Shown here: piece after piece, positions 29,849-38,989 of the stretch | Position numbering within the stretch: position 1 is the first letter of the stretch | Layout: each line of letters opens with the position of its first letter | NCBI RefSeq assembly: GCF_003001675.1 | Contig: NZ_PVYW01000001.1 | Coordinates: forward strand, 434,001 to 498,000 | DNA length: 64,000 nucleotides | DNA from: Cohnella sp. SGD-V74 | Lineage (GTDB): Bacteria > Bacillota > Bacilli > Paenibacillales > Paenibacillaceae | Direction of reading: 5' to 3' | Made by a program: the position numbers and the translations under genes | The notes under the pieces: model-generated | The model's input: only the letters and a program-made list of their open reading frames with translations | Database searches by the model: none | Told to the model about the DNA's origin: nothing

Positions 29849-31813
29849 TCAACCTATTAACCGTTCGATGTCCGCGTTGATTTCTTCTATTGCGGGATGA
29901 TAGTCTCCCGCGTCCTCCGATGCCCGGCACAGCCTGAAATAATGGCGCATTCTCTCGGCGAGCGGCCGAAGGCAATCCGCCTTCTCCCGGTGGCCTAGAT
30001 GACGCGTAAACCCGTTCGAATAGTATGAGCGGACCATAGCCCCGTATGTCCGGCCGATCTCGAAGTTCTTGAACGCTTCCTGCCCGTTCCGCTCGATTCG
30101 CTCTCTTGGCGCGCCAGGCAGATACGTTGCTGCGGGAAAATGATGAACGAGATATTCCATCACGACGATTAAAGATGAGATTCGCTTGCGGATATCGAAG
30201 GTGATGCTGCCCCGATGTCTGCGATAGCAAAGAACCGGCTTATCGACCAACTGGACGTTCCAGCCTCTCTTGAGGTTGATCAGGCAATTGAGCGTATCTC
30301 CCGCGTTCGGATTGTCCGGGTCGCTGACCCATTCCGCTTGCCCGTCGCGATAGTAAGACCGCTTGAACAGCCCGACCATCGGAATGACGCCGGAGCCCAT
30401 TCTCCGGTAGATGCTCCTCACCGCTTCATCCGGAGCATACGCCCGGTAAGTCCATTGCCCGGTACGGTTCCCTTGCTCGTCGACGATCAGAAAGTGACCG
30501 TACGCGTAATCCAGGTCGTCCCGTTGGCGAAAGCACGCCATGTAATCCTCCAGCACCCCGTCATGGGGCAAATAATCGTCCGCGCTCAGAAGGAGGACGT
30601 ATTGTCCCGAAGCTTCCCGGAAAATATCGCGGATCGCCGCATCGGACAAGCCGACGTTGCGTTCCCGGCGAATCACTCGAGTCGAAGGATCCAGCGTCCG
30701 GTATTGCTCGAGAATAGACACGGAATCGTCCGTAGAATGATCGTCGACGACAAGAATCTCTTTGTTCGGATAGTTTTGACAGATGACGGACTGCAGGCAT
30801 TCGCCAAGAAAGCGGCCATAGTTGTAGTTAATGATGCCGATCGTGATCTTCGGCGCAGCCGCATCGACTTGCGGATAAGCCGGTCGCAGCAGCCCGCTAA
30901 TCAACTCCCCGATCTTGCGAACGTTCCCCGCAAATGAATAACGGCTCTCCACGAACGAGCGATATTGCTCCGAATCGTACTCGTCCTCCGTCACCTTGTC
31001 GACCAACTCGCCGATCGTGTTCCATATCCACGCATCCGCATATACTTTTTTCGCCCCGTAGAACTGATGAACAAGCGGCTTGACTCCCGCGGCCATCGCT
31101 TCCATGATCGACATATGCTGACTCTCCAGCGGGCTCGTGGAAATAATGTAATGTTTGTCGCGCAAATAGGTGTTCAGATCCATCTGCCAGCCGTCGAATC
31201 GGACGCTCCCCGTCAACCCCATCTCCTCGATCATCTGATCGAAATAAAGCTTGTAACGCATATCCTGATACTTGCCGGCAATGAACAGCCTGTATCTGGA
31301 ATCGCGGTCGTAAACCGCTTTGAAGGCATGCAGAAGCAGCATCGGACCTTTCTTGTAATTGATGTATCCGACGTACGCGATATTGAACCCTTTGGCGCGC
31401 TGCACGAGCGGGTATCGTTCCATCATGACCCCGTTCGGAATGACGGCGGTCTTCTCCTTCGGCAAAGCCGGCAGTTGACCCAGCACGTATTCTCGTATCG
31501 GTTCCCCGACGAAGACGAGCCGATCGACCGTTTTCCAGTTTACCTGATGGATATAGCTCGTGAACATTTCGTAGCTGTGCAGTCGGCACACGACGCGGCG
31601 ATAGGATGCGACCGGCAATCGACTGGCGTGCGCGATCAGATCGTCGCACCACTCGAACCAGCAGACGTCCGCCCACTCCATGGCTTGCCCGATATCGTCG
31701 GTGCGTCGAATGACGAACTTACGGGTCTCGTACTCTCGTGAGAAATGGTCGATAATCGGCTGCAGGAAAGCGTCCAGACCGGGTTTTACGAAAAAGGCGA
31801 TTTTAGCGCGAAT
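29849..31813 (-). CDS. Two-domain glycosyltransferase (GT4-like + GT2), apparently with an ATT start
   Basis: The N-terminal half is a GT-B enzyme (KGFNIAYVGYINYKKGPMLL and STSPLESQHMSIMEAMAAG, the donor-binding glutamate region). From about residue 325 a GT-A family 2 domain follows (ITIGIINYNYGRFLGECLQS, VVDDHSTDDS, LLSADDY). The first ATG is at 31681, but the frame upstream encodes KIAFFVKPGLDAFLQPII and further sensible sequence back to a stop at 31826-31828, with no ATG, GTG or TTG. GGGGG at 31822-31826 stands 8 bases before ATT at 31813, which I take as the start (654 residues). A cytoplasmic enzyme that probably builds the glycan of this locus. Confidence 0.75.
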   Translation of the reverse strand: MRAKIAFFVKPGLDAFLQPIIDHFSREYETRKFVIRRTDDIGQAMEWADVCWFEWCDDLIAHASRLPVASYRRVVCRLHSYEMFTSYIHQVNWKTVDRLVFVGEPIREYVLGQLPALPKEKTAVIPNGVMMERYPLVQRAKGFNIAYVGYINYKKGPMLLLHAFKAVYDRDSRYRLFIAGKYQDMRYKLYFDQMIEEMGLTGSVRFDGWQMDLNTYLRDKHYIISTSPLESQHMSIMEAMAAGVKPLVHQFYGAKKVYADAWIWNTIGELVDKVTEDEYDSEQYRSFVESRYSFAGNVRKIGELISGLLRPAYPQVDAAAPKITIGIINYNYGRFLGECLQSVICQNYPNKEILVVDDHSTDDSVSILEQYRTLDPSTRVIRRERNVGLSDAAIRDIFREASGQYVLLLSADDYLPHDGVLEDYMACFRQRDDLDYAYGHFLIVDEQGNRTGQWTYRAYAPDEAVRSIYRRMGSGVIPMVGLFKRSYYRDGQAEWVSDPDNPNAGDTLNCLINLKRGWNVQLVDKPVLCYRRHRGSITFDIRKRISSLIVVMEYLVHHFPAATYLPGAPRERIERNGQEAFKNFEIGRTYGAMVRSYYSNGFTRHLGHREKADCLRPLAERMRHYFRLCRASEDAGDYHPAIEEINADIERLIG

Positions 31814-31855
31814 GGGAATAACCCCCTATCTATCGGCTGTAGGCTGACAAGCTTC

Positions 31856-31895
31856 CGATAGTATATGAGACTATTCCCATTCCCGATTGTGTCGC
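31856..31895 (-). promoter_or_regulatory. Sporulation-type promoter before the two-domain glycosyltransferase
   Basis: CATATACTATCG on the minus strand (31867-31856) matches the sigma-K/sigma-E -10 form CATANNNTA. The same 12 bases, followed in both cases by an AAGCTTGTCAG block one base further on, recur before the gene at 34593. An AC-containing -35 region lies about 17-21 bases upstream in both. The sigma factor assignment is inference. Confidence 0.55.
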
Positions 31896-31949
31896 AGCGG
31901 AAGGCTTACGCCAAATCCTGATCCGAAACGTCTGGCAGATAGCTTCGAC

Positions 31950-33053
31950 TTAGGAAGAAGCAGAACGAGCGCTTTGCTGACGCACAAGGCGTGCGGTTTC
32001 CTCCACCCGCTCCTCCAGATAAGCATTTCCCGGACAAGCCGCGCTGGCTTTGAAATAATGTTCGAATGCGGTGTCGTACTCCATCAACTGCGCATAACAG
32101 TTGCCTAGATGCATGTGCGGCAGCCACGTCCGCGACACCTCGTTGCGGATCGCCCAGCGATTTTCCGGAATCGGCGCGTCCAGCGCTTCCTTGTACCAGT
32201 AAATCGCCTGAGCGTAACGTCCCTGCTCCATAAAATAATAACCGAGACGACAGCACGACTCCGGACGAGGGGTATCGTATTGAAAAGCCTGGAACGTCGC
32301 CAGCAGCTCCTTGTCGCGGTCGCCCAGATGGTAGTAGCAGTCGGCCTGCCTGATGCAGACGAAGATGTGCTCTTCCCCTTTCGTCGAGGGCAAGCTCCGG
32401 AATTTTGAGTAGATTTCGTGAGCCTCCGCATACCGGCGATGCTGATGCAATTCCATCCCGTAGTGCAACAGGTCGCGGGCGCCCATCGTCCCCCCGCTTT
32501 CCAATAACTTGGCGTAAATACGAAGATTGCGGCCCGAATCGGATCCTTCCTTCAGCTTGCCGTGCGTCACGACAATGTCGCCGTCTATACAAGCGCCGCT
32601 TATGATCAGATCCTCATGGACAACGCCTTCCCAACGGATATCCCGTGACCGCTTGACGAGGCGTGCTCGACGAACCGCCAGCGTTACATTTCCGGCACTG
32701 TCGAAATCGCAATGATACAGCATGGATACGGCATCCACGTTCGGATCGAGCGACTTCTTAAGCTGCAGCAGCGCTAGCCGGTCCTTCTCTAGCAGTCGAT
32801 CGTCGGCATCCAACCAGAGAATGTGGGATTGCGTCGCATAAGCGAAGGATGCGTTCCTGGCCGCCGCGAAATCCTCGATCCAATCGAAATGATACACCGC
32901 ATCTGTCCAACGTCTGGCAATCTCCACCGTCCGGTCCGTCGACCCCGTATCGACAATGACAATCTCATCGACCGCATCTCGAACCGATTCCAGGCAACGC
33001 TCCAGCACAGCTTCCTCGTTTTTTACAATCATGCACAGGCTGATCGTGATCAA
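31950..33053 (-). CDS. Family 2 glycosyltransferase with C-terminal TPR region (paralogue of 18602-19675)
   Basis: A 367-residue protein with the same plan as its paralogue: GT-A core (ISLCMIVKNEEAVLERCLES, VDTGSTDRTVEIARRW, LWLDADDRLLEKDRL) and helical TPR-like repeats in the second half (EQGRYAQAIYWYKEALDAPI). It starts 37 bases after the stop of the beta-propeller surface protein gene, so the two are co-transcribed. The repeated pairing of a head-domain protein with this enzyme class in one locus is the main reason to think the enzyme glycosylates its neighbour. ATG 33053 lies behind a GAGAGGAG-type site. Confidence 0.86.
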   Translation of the reverse strand: MITISLCMIVKNEEAVLERCLESVRDAVDEIVIVDTGSTDRTVEIARRWTDAVYHFDWIEDFAAARNASFAYATQSHILWLDADDRLLEKDRLALLQLKKSLDPNVDAVSMLYHCDFDSAGNVTLAVRRARLVKRSRDIRWEGVVHEDLIISGACIDGDIVVTHGKLKEGSDSGRNLRIYAKLLESGGTMGARDLLHYGMELHQHRRYAEAHEIYSKFRSLPSTKGEEHIFVCIRQADCYYHLGDRDKELLATFQAFQYDTPRPESCCRLGYYFMEQGRYAQAIYWYKEALDAPIPENRWAIRNEVSRTWLPHMHLGNCYAQLMEYDTAFEHYFKASAACPGNAYLEERVEETARLVRQQSARSASS

Positions 33054-33090
33054 GGCGGCTCTCCTCTCAGTGGGCTATCGCCCTCTTCGT

Positions 33091-34593
33091 TTACGGATTT
33101 ATCGTAATTGCTCTCGGAGTTGCTCCTACAGTAATTGTTGCGATGACGGTGTCGGTATATCCGTCAATGACGGATACATTATTCGAGACCCTGTTATTGA
33201 CGTACACTCTGCCCGTGGCAGGACTGACCGCTGCACCGGATGGACCGTCTCCCACAGTTATAGTTGCGATGACATTATTCGTAGTGCCGTCAATGACGCT
33301 GACATTATCCATAAAATCATTGGCGACGTATACGCGATTCAGCAACGGATTCACGGCAACTCCCAGAGGTCCGCTCCCTACTGTTACGGTCGCGATAACG
33401 GCGTTCGATACACCATCGATGACAGATACATTTGCAGACACATAGTTCGTTACATAAATTAAATTGAAGACCGGATGGACTGCAGCGGAAACGGGAGTCG
33501 AACCTACTGATACGGTTGCGGTAATCGTATCGGTAAACCCATCAAGAATGGAAACATTGTTAACTGTGGCATTCGCGACATACACGCGGCCTGTCGCCGC
33601 ATTAACCGCCACCCCCATAGGATTCGTCCCAACCGTTACCGTCGCGATCACCGTGTTGCTCAAGGCGTCAATAACGGAAACGTCGTGAATACCGCCTCTT
33701 ACAACATAGACCCGATTCAGCAAGGGGTTGACAGCCACACCTCCCGGGATATTGCCGACAATAATCGTTGTCGCCACTGAGTCGGTGTTTCCCGATATAA
33801 GCGACACACTGGCATCAAATTCATTGCTTACGTAGATGCCGTTCGTAGACGGATTAACGGCAATTCCTTCGGGAAAGCCCCCGATCGTAACCGTAGCCGC
33901 TACCGTATTCGTATCTCCGTCAATCACAGATACACTTCCGCCAATCCGATTCGCCACATAAATCCGATTTACAAGAGACGGGATAACCGGCCCAGCCGAT
34001 CCTGTTGGTCCCGTCGGCCCGGCCGGGCCTGTTGCACCGGTTGCCCCCGTTGGACCCAGCGCTCCAGTCGGGCCTGTTGCACCGGTTGCTCCTGTCGGTC
34101 CAGTTGGACCGAAGACAGAACACTCCACAATCGCGACCATCGCAACGTCATCCACGAACAAATCCGCAGTCCCTGCAATCGGAAAAGTTTGAATAGCTAC
34201 CAACGCCTGCGTCCCTCCGGCAGGAACAGGAGCAGTCGTCTGATAGATTTCCACCCAATCGCTGCCTTCAAGGCTGGTAATGCTGTGCGGGACGTACGAG
34301 AATAACCCGGTTCCCAGGAAATTCAACGAATCATCGTAATAGTTCAACCCGATCACCGCAATAACACCGATCGGCCCCGCCGTTCTGGAAAACGCTGCTT
34401 GAATCTCAAAACTCTCGCCTTCGGAAACCGGAACAAACTGATAGATTTGCGACAAAGCATCTCCACCAGTTAATCTCGCCGTGTAGAAGTCTAGATGACT
34501 TCTTTCATCCGTTACCGTCGCCCCTGTCCCGAGCCAAGGTCCCAACGAACCCGTTTCAAATCCGCCGTTTATAATTCGATTTTCAATAGACAA
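33091..34593 (-). CDS. NTTRR-F1 head - collagen stalk - seven-repeat YVTN beta-propeller protein
   Basis: The 500-residue protein shares its first roughly 155 residues with the collagen-like protein ([19 protein letters not shown] ... [12 protein letters not shown]). A stalk of about 14 Gly-X-Y triplets follows (161-203), then exactly seven 42-residue repeats of the YVTN type ([36 protein letters not shown]), which should close into one seven-bladed propeller. No signal peptide is visible. The TTG start at 34593 follows AGGACGGTGAG. A sporulation-type promoter stands 58-69 bases upstream. I infer a spore-surface protein displaying a propeller instead of a long collagen filament. Confidence 0.88.
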   Translation of the reverse strand: MSIENRIINGGFETGSLGPWLGTGATVTDERSHLDFYTARLTGGDALSQIYQFVPVSEGESFEIQAAFSRTAGPIGVIAVIGLNYYDDSLNFLGTGLFSYVPHSITSLEGSDWVEIYQTTAPVPAGGTQALVAIQTFPIAGTADLFVDDVAMVAIVECSVFGPTGPTGATGATGPTGALGPTGATGATGPAGPTGPTGSAGPVIPSLVNRIYVANRIGGSVSVIDGDTNTVAATVTIGGFPEGIAVNPSTNGIYVSNEFDASVSLISGNTDSVATTIIVGNIPGGVAVNPLLNRVYVVRGGIHDVSVIDALSNTVIATVTVGTNPMGVAVNAATGRVYVANATVNNVSILDGFTDTITATVSVGSTPVSAAVHPVFNLIYVTNYVSANVSVIDGVSNAVIATVTVGSGPLGVAVNPLLNRVYVANDFMDNVSVIDGTTNNVIATITVGDGPSGAAVSPATGRVYVNNRVSNNVSVIDGYTDTVIATITVGATPRAITINP

Positions 34594-34650
34594 TGGTGTC
34601 TCACCGTCCTTTAGTCACAACATCCGCTGCATCTGATTCTGACAAGCTTA

Positions 34651-34690
34651 CGATAGTATATGGAAACTCCCCCTTCCCGGGTTGTATCAT
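34651..34690 (-). promoter_or_regulatory. Sporulation-type promoter before the beta-propeller protein gene
   Basis: CATATACTATCG on the minus strand (34662-34651) is identical to the element at 31867-31856, including the downstream AAGCTTGTCAG block. CATATACTA fits the CATANNNTA -10 of mother-cell sigma factors. An ACCC block lies about 17 bases upstream as a possible sigma-K -35. Confidence 0.55.
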
Positions 34691-34708
34691 TGCGGATCGT
34701 GCCCACGC

Positions 34709-34750
34709 AAAAAAACCGGACCGCCCTTCATTTCTGAAGGAAGATCCGGC
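34709..34750 (-). terminator. Intrinsic terminator of the MFS/RarD operon
   Basis: On the minus strand GCCGGATC ... GGTCCGG pair, with an inner CCTTCA/TGAAGG stem, followed by seven T. It lies about 70 bases past the MFS stop and insulates the next transcript. Confidence 0.85.
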
Positions 34751-34819
34751 TCGACATAGGAGAACCGTTTCATATTCATTTGACTGTCAAAAAAACAACT
34801 TAAATTGCGCTGTCTCTCG

Positions 34820-36061
34820 TTACACCAACTCGTTCCTTCTGCGCAGATAGACGTACAGAACGATGCAGCTTGCGGAGCACAGCAGCGCCAGCAGGGCGAT
34901 GAAGCCGTAGCCGGCTTGCAGTCCGAGAGTTAAGCTTTCCTTGGCCTCCATGCCGGCTCCGAACAGCTTCCGGGCTCCGTCGATAATGACGCCGATCAGC
35001 AGATTGCCGATGACGCACGCGATTCCCATCAGCGTCACGGTGAACGTAATCGCCGTTTCGGTGCCGCGGGGATAACGCTTGGCGAGAATGGCCATCACCG
35101 TCGGGTAGATCGGCGCGATGCCGATGCCGGCGACCGCGAACAGAATCGCGCCCGGCTCGCCGATCACAATAGCCGCGAGACTGCAAAGTCCGGAGAATGC
35201 CGACATGAGAATAATGGACAGCGTATACCCGATTTTGTCCGTTATTGGCCCGAGGAACAACCTCGCTCCCATGAAGAAGACGAAAAAGATCGACAGCATC
35301 CGGGAGGCGGCCCCGGTAGACCAATCGTACGCCTTCTCCAAGTAATTGACCAGCCAGCCGCCGACCGCCAGCTCGGAGACGACTCCCAGCGACAAGACGA
35401 GCACGATCAGCCAAGCGACCGGATCTTTGCTGACGTTCTTAAGCGTCAGGCGTTCGCCCGGCTCCTCCCCGTCGTCGCCGGGAAACTTGGCCATCAGCGA
35501 AGGAAGGATCGGCAGCAGCGACAGGGACAGCATGATCAGGTACATCCCCCGCCAGCCCAACTCGCCCCCGAACACATTCCATCCCATCATGGAAGCGGCA
35601 ACGATCGGAGCGACCGCCGAGCTAAGCCCGTAGAAGAAGTGGGAGAGGTTCATCATTGCTCCCGTGTTTTTGGTGAAAATGCGGGCCGCCATGATCGCCA
35701 GACCGATCTCCAGCATGCCGTTGCCGATGTACATGAGAAAATAAGACGCCGACAGATGAACGTAGTTCGCGGACACATACATGAGTACGCCGGATACAGC
35801 CATCGAGGCGAATGCGATGATTCCCGTCCGCTTGATGCCGATTCTGCCCGACAGCGCGCCCGTGAACGAGCAGGCGACCAAGTAGCCGAGCGAATTGAAG
35901 GCCAGCAGCATGCCAAGCTGCGTTTCGTTTAAGCTGAAGTCGACTTGCATCCTCGGGATGGCCGGGCCTTTCACGTTCTCGGAAAAGCCGAAGACGAGAA
36001 AGCCTCCGAACACAACGAGCAGCAGCATCCAATAATTTCTTTTCATGTTGTTCGTCTTCAA
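34820..36061 (-). CDS. MFS transporter (sugar/FucP-like group)
   Basis: A 413-residue protein with twelve predicted membrane helices; it opens WMLLLVVFGGFLVFGFSENVKGPAIP and has the loop TGALSGRIGIKRTG, a version of the MFS motif between helices 2 and 3. Similar proteins import sugars or export small molecules. GGAGGAACTTCGAC points to the TTG at 36061 as start, overlapping the stop of the RarD-type gene (TTGA); ATG 36046 is an alternative. Its substrate is unknown, and it lies not far downstream of the peptide-modification genes. Confidence 0.88.
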   Translation of the reverse strand: MKTNNMKRNYWMLLLVVFGGFLVFGFSENVKGPAIPRMQVDFSLNETQLGMLLAFNSLGYLVACSFTGALSGRIGIKRTGIIAFASMAVSGVLMYVSANYVHLSASYFLMYIGNGMLEIGLAIMAARIFTKNTGAMMNLSHFFYGLSSAVAPIVAASMMGWNVFGGELGWRGMYLIMLSLSLLPILPSLMAKFPGDDGEEPGERLTLKNVSKDPVAWLIVLVLSLGVVSELAVGGWLVNYLEKAYDWSTGAASRMLSIFFVFFMGARLFLGPITDKIGYTLSIILMSAFSGLCSLAAIVIGEPGAILFAVAGIGIAPIYPTVMAILAKRYPRGTETAITFTVTLMGIACVIGNLLIGVIIDGARKLFGAGMEAKESLTLGLQAGYGFIALLALLCSASCIVLYVYLRRRNELV

Positions 36062-36963
36062 GTCGAAGTTCCTCCGCGGGCCTCAAGTGCAGTCGAATGC
36101 GCCTTGGCATCCCGAATCGTAGCCGCCGCGTACACGATCAGCGCCGCCCAGATCAAGGTGAAGCTGATCAGCGTCACATGGCTGACCGTCTCTTCGAAGA
36201 CGGTCACGCTCAGAATCAACGTCAGCGTAGGACCGATATATTGAATGAAGCCGAGCAGCGACAGCGGCAGCTTCTTGGCCGCCTTGGCGAACAGCAGCAA
36301 CGGCAGCGCCGTGGCGGCTCCGGCAAGCAGCAACAGCACGAGCGAGGACGCGGGAAGCGTCCAGGCGGTGGCCGTATGCGACGCGCCGAGATAGCTCCAG
36401 TAGATGAGCGCCGCGGGAACGACGACCGCGGTTTCCGTCATCAGGCCGAGCGAAGAGTCGATCGTCACCCTCTTCTTGACGAGACCGTAGAGGCCGAAGC
36501 TGAGCGCCAAGGTGAGGGAGACCCAAGGCACGCTGCCGTAGTCGATCGTAACGAGGACGACGCCGGCTCCCGCCAGCGCGATCGCCAGCCATTGCCCTCC
36601 CGTCGGCTTCTCCCGCAGAAATCCGATCGCCAGAGCTACGTTGATCAGCGGCGTCAAATAATACCCGAGACTCGTCTCGACGACATGGCCGTTGTTGACC
36701 GCCCAGATGAAGACGAGCCAGTTGACCGTAATCAGCAAGCTGCTCGCGATAAGAGGCAGCAGCGTCGCGCGGTTTCTCAGCAGTCCGGCCAGTTCTCTCC
36801 AGCGCCGCTGCAGCGAGATCAATCCGGCCACGAAAATAAACGACCAGATGATTCTGTGCGACAAAATCTCTCCGGCCGGCATCGTTTCGAATTCCTTCCA
36901 ATAAAGGGGCAGCAGTCCCCAAATCATATAAGCGAATATCGCGTTAAACAGTCCGCTTCTCAT
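36058..36963 (-). CDS. rarD: EamA family transporter RarD
   Basis: The 301-residue protein has ten hydrophobic segments (two EamA repeats) and the RarD hallmark near the start, YMIWGLLPLYWKEFETMPAGE followed by ILSHRIIWSF. RarD proteins are inner-membrane transporters of unclear substrate, named from chloramphenicol sensitivity. I chose ATG 36963 (GGAG 9 bases upstream) over 36987. The gene overlaps the MFS gene by four bases, so the two are translationally coupled. Confidence 0.88.
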   Translation of the reverse strand: MRSGLFNAIFAYMIWGLLPLYWKEFETMPAGEILSHRIIWSFIFVAGLISLQRRWRELAGLLRNRATLLPLIASSLLITVNWLVFIWAVNNGHVVETSLGYYLTPLINVALAIGFLREKPTGGQWLAIALAGAGVVLVTIDYGSVPWVSLTLALSFGLYGLVKKRVTIDSSLGLMTETAVVVPAALIYWSYLGASHTATAWTLPASSLVLLLLAGAATALPLLLFAKAAKKLPLSLLGFIQYIGPTLTLILSVTVFEETVSHVTLISFTLIWAALIVYAAATIRDAKAHSTALEARGGTST

Positions 36964-37067
36964 GATGCCTCGCTCCATTCCGTTCATTAAAACATGAAGG
37001 GAATTATATCACTAATCGGGCGGACTGAATATGAAAAAATCAGGCAAAACCAAGAGGCGGCGAGGTC

Positions 37068-37691
37068 TTATTCCGACCCGACCGCCTGTCTCTTTTTCCG
37101 ACCGTTCAGAACGGCCCTTCTGACGCCCCAGACGACCCCGGCGACGACCGCAGCCGCAATCGCGAGCTTCCACGAATGATGCTCGATCGCGTGCAGCACG
37201 CCCTCCCATTGCGGACCGAAGACGTGACCCATGCCGACGAATAAGGCGCACCAGAACAGCGCCCCGCCGTAAGCGTACGCCGCGAACGTCCGAAACGACG
37301 AACCGATAATTCCGGCGAAATAGCCGGTCACATGTCTGACCCCAGGAATGAAATAGCCGATAAAGACGAGCAGGTTGCCGTACTTTTGATACCATTTCTT
37401 CGTCTTCTCCAGCTTGGACGGGCTGAGCAGCACCCACTTGCCATACTTCTCGACGAACGGCATTCCCGCCTTCAAGCCGATAAAATACGTGATCGTCATG
37501 CCGATCGTCGTACCGGCGAAAGCCCACGCGAACGCCTTCCACCCGTTCAAAATGCCCGCATAAGACAGATAGCCGGCATACAGCATCGTCGTCTCCCCGG
37601 GAAAAGGCAACGCGATGAATTCCAGCAGCAATCCCAGGAACAGCACCTCGTACCCGTACTGGTCGAACAGTTTCTCGATATTAAAGCTCAT
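37068..37691 (-). CDS. DedA family membrane protein
   Basis: A 207-residue protein with the DedA signatures FIALPFPGETTMLYAGYLSY and GRHFxPxxR-like FIGYFIPGVRHVTGYFAGI, several membrane helices and a basic C-terminal tail. DedA proteins are inner-membrane proteins of the VTT/SNARE-associated group, linked to undecaprenyl-phosphate or phospholipid flipping. It is separated from the peptide-modification genes upstream by a strong terminator, so it is probably an independent gene. ATG 37691 follows AAAGGACGAG. Confidence 0.9.
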   Translation of the reverse strand: MSFNIEKLFDQYGYEVLFLGLLLEFIALPFPGETTMLYAGYLSYAGILNGWKAFAWAFAGTTIGMTITYFIGLKAGMPFVEKYGKWVLLSPSKLEKTKKWYQKYGNLLVFIGYFIPGVRHVTGYFAGIIGSSFRTFAAYAYGGALFWCALFVGMGHVFGPQWEGVLHAIEHHSWKLAIAAAVVAGVVWGVRRAVLNGRKKRQAVGSE

Positions 37692-37749
37692 CGTTTCTCT
37701 CGTCCTTTTCTCTTTAGCGCTGCCCTCCTATTATACCTAATTTTAATAG

Positions 37750-37784
37750 AAAAGACGCCCATCCCGAGTCGGGGGCGTCTTAAG
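37750..37784 (-). terminator. Intrinsic terminator of the peptide-modification operon
   Basis: On the minus strand AAGACGCCC pairs with GGGCGTCTT, followed by TTCT and an A/T-rich tail. The stem begins within the stop codon of the M50-like gene, so the operon ends here. Confidence 0.88.
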
Positions 37785-38976
37785 CCTGCCGAAAGGCGCG
37801 TTTCCTGTTTCTTCTGTCCTTTAGAGCCGTACCGGCGCCTATGACGTACAGCGCAAGCCGGAGTGCCGCCAGCGACAGCAGAACGGCCCCGTCCCAGAAC
37901 GGGCCGTCCAGGGAACCTCTCGTCACTTGGCCGATGGCCTGCGTGATCGCGTAGTATCCCGCTGGAATGCTGTAGACGATGAACAGGCACGCCACCGTTC
38001 CGATTCCGGCGAAATACGCGGCGGCGAACCACCGGCCTGCCGTCCGTTCGCTGCGGGGCAAGCTCGCCCATCCGGCGCGCGCCGCTTCGTCCCTCTTCCA
38101 CAGCTTGCGGAGAAACAGCCTGCCGCTTCCGGCGAGATCCGCGGAATGAGCGGCGTTGCCGATTACGTAATACACGTCCGTGCGAAGAAAGACCATGAAC
38201 TGGGAGAGCAGCCCGAGCAGGAGCAGCAGCGCGACCAATCTCGCCATCGCATGGGCGAAGCCGCCCTCCGGCAAAACGTTCTGAGCCAGCATGGCCGCCA
38301 GCAGCACCGCGCTATCCCAAGCCATTCCCGCCAGATACGGGAAATACCGCGCGTTCTTCTCCTTTCCCCACAGCCCGGTCATATCGGTCTCCGCCACGAC
38401 GAACACGAACCGGATATTCAACCTCATCCGGGCGCTGACTCCCGCGCCGTAGGCGGCCAGCAAGTGGGCGCATTCGTGAAGGAAGATCAGCAGGCAGGCC
38501 GTCGCCGAGACGAGCAGCGAATTTGTGCCGATCACGGGCAGAACGAACATATCCCGGTAGCTGGGAAACAGATCCGGATCGTTCAGCACCATTCCGATCA
38601 ATGCCGCAAGCGCGAGCAGATACGCCCATTTCGCATGGGAGCGGAACAGCGCCGCGCCGATTCTGGTCGCCAGAAGCTCCCTCTTCCTGGGCCGCGGACG
38701 ATCCGCATCGTGACTGCTCCGTCCCAGCAAGCCGAGCTCCGCCAGGTCGGACGCGAAATCCGCCACGTCCAGATCGAGGCCCTTCTCCTCCGCGATTCGC
38801 CGCTTGATCTCCGCGACTGTCCTCGTTCCGTCGGCCAGCTCGACGACGAATACAGCCGGCCCGGGCACCCGGATAAACCTGGGAATGCCCGGGTCGCCTA
38901 TCGTATAATGCTCTCCGTCCCGCTGGACGGTCAGATGAGACAGATCGATCACTTCGTTCTCGTCCGCCTTCGGCAT
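37780..38976 (-). CDS. PqqD-like domain fused to an M50-type membrane zinc metalloprotease
   Basis: The 398-residue protein starts with a PqqD/RRE-like winged-helix region (about 10-88; PGPAVFVVELADGTRTVAEI, FASDLAELGLL) and continues with about seven membrane helices. HECAH at 167-171 is the zinc motif in a membrane helix, and FLRTDVYYVI near 265 resembles the second M50 motif with a metal-binding Asp. Such membrane metalloproteases (YydH-like) act in several RiPP systems. The gene starts 13 bases after the E1-like gene with AAGGAGGG upstream. I infer that it cleaves and/or exports the modified peptide of 40211-40294. Confidence 0.85.
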   Translation of the reverse strand: MPKADENEVIDLSHLTVQRDGEHYTIGDPGIPRFIRVPGPAVFVVELADGTRTVAEIKRRIAEEKGLDLDVADFASDLAELGLLGRSSHDADRPRPRKRELLATRIGAALFRSHAKWAYLLALAALIGMVLNDPDLFPSYRDMFVLPVIGTNSLLVSATACLLIFLHECAHLLAAYGAGVSARMRLNIRFVFVVAETDMTGLWGKEKNARYFPYLAGMAWDSAVLLAAMLAQNVLPEGGFAHAMARLVALLLLLGLLSQFMVFLRTDVYYVIGNAAHSADLAGSGRLFLRKLWKRDEAARAGWASLPRSERTAGRWFAAAYFAGIGTVACLFIVYSIPAGYYAITQAIGQVTRGSLDGPFWDGAVLLSLAALRLALYVIGAGTALKDRRNRKRAFRQA

Positions 38977-38989
38977 CCCTTATCCCTCC

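Noticed and set aside
29849-31681. Glycosyltransferase starting at the ATG at 31681
   Set aside because: It would cut off the first strand and loop of the GT-B domain, and no ribosome binding site precedes this ATG.
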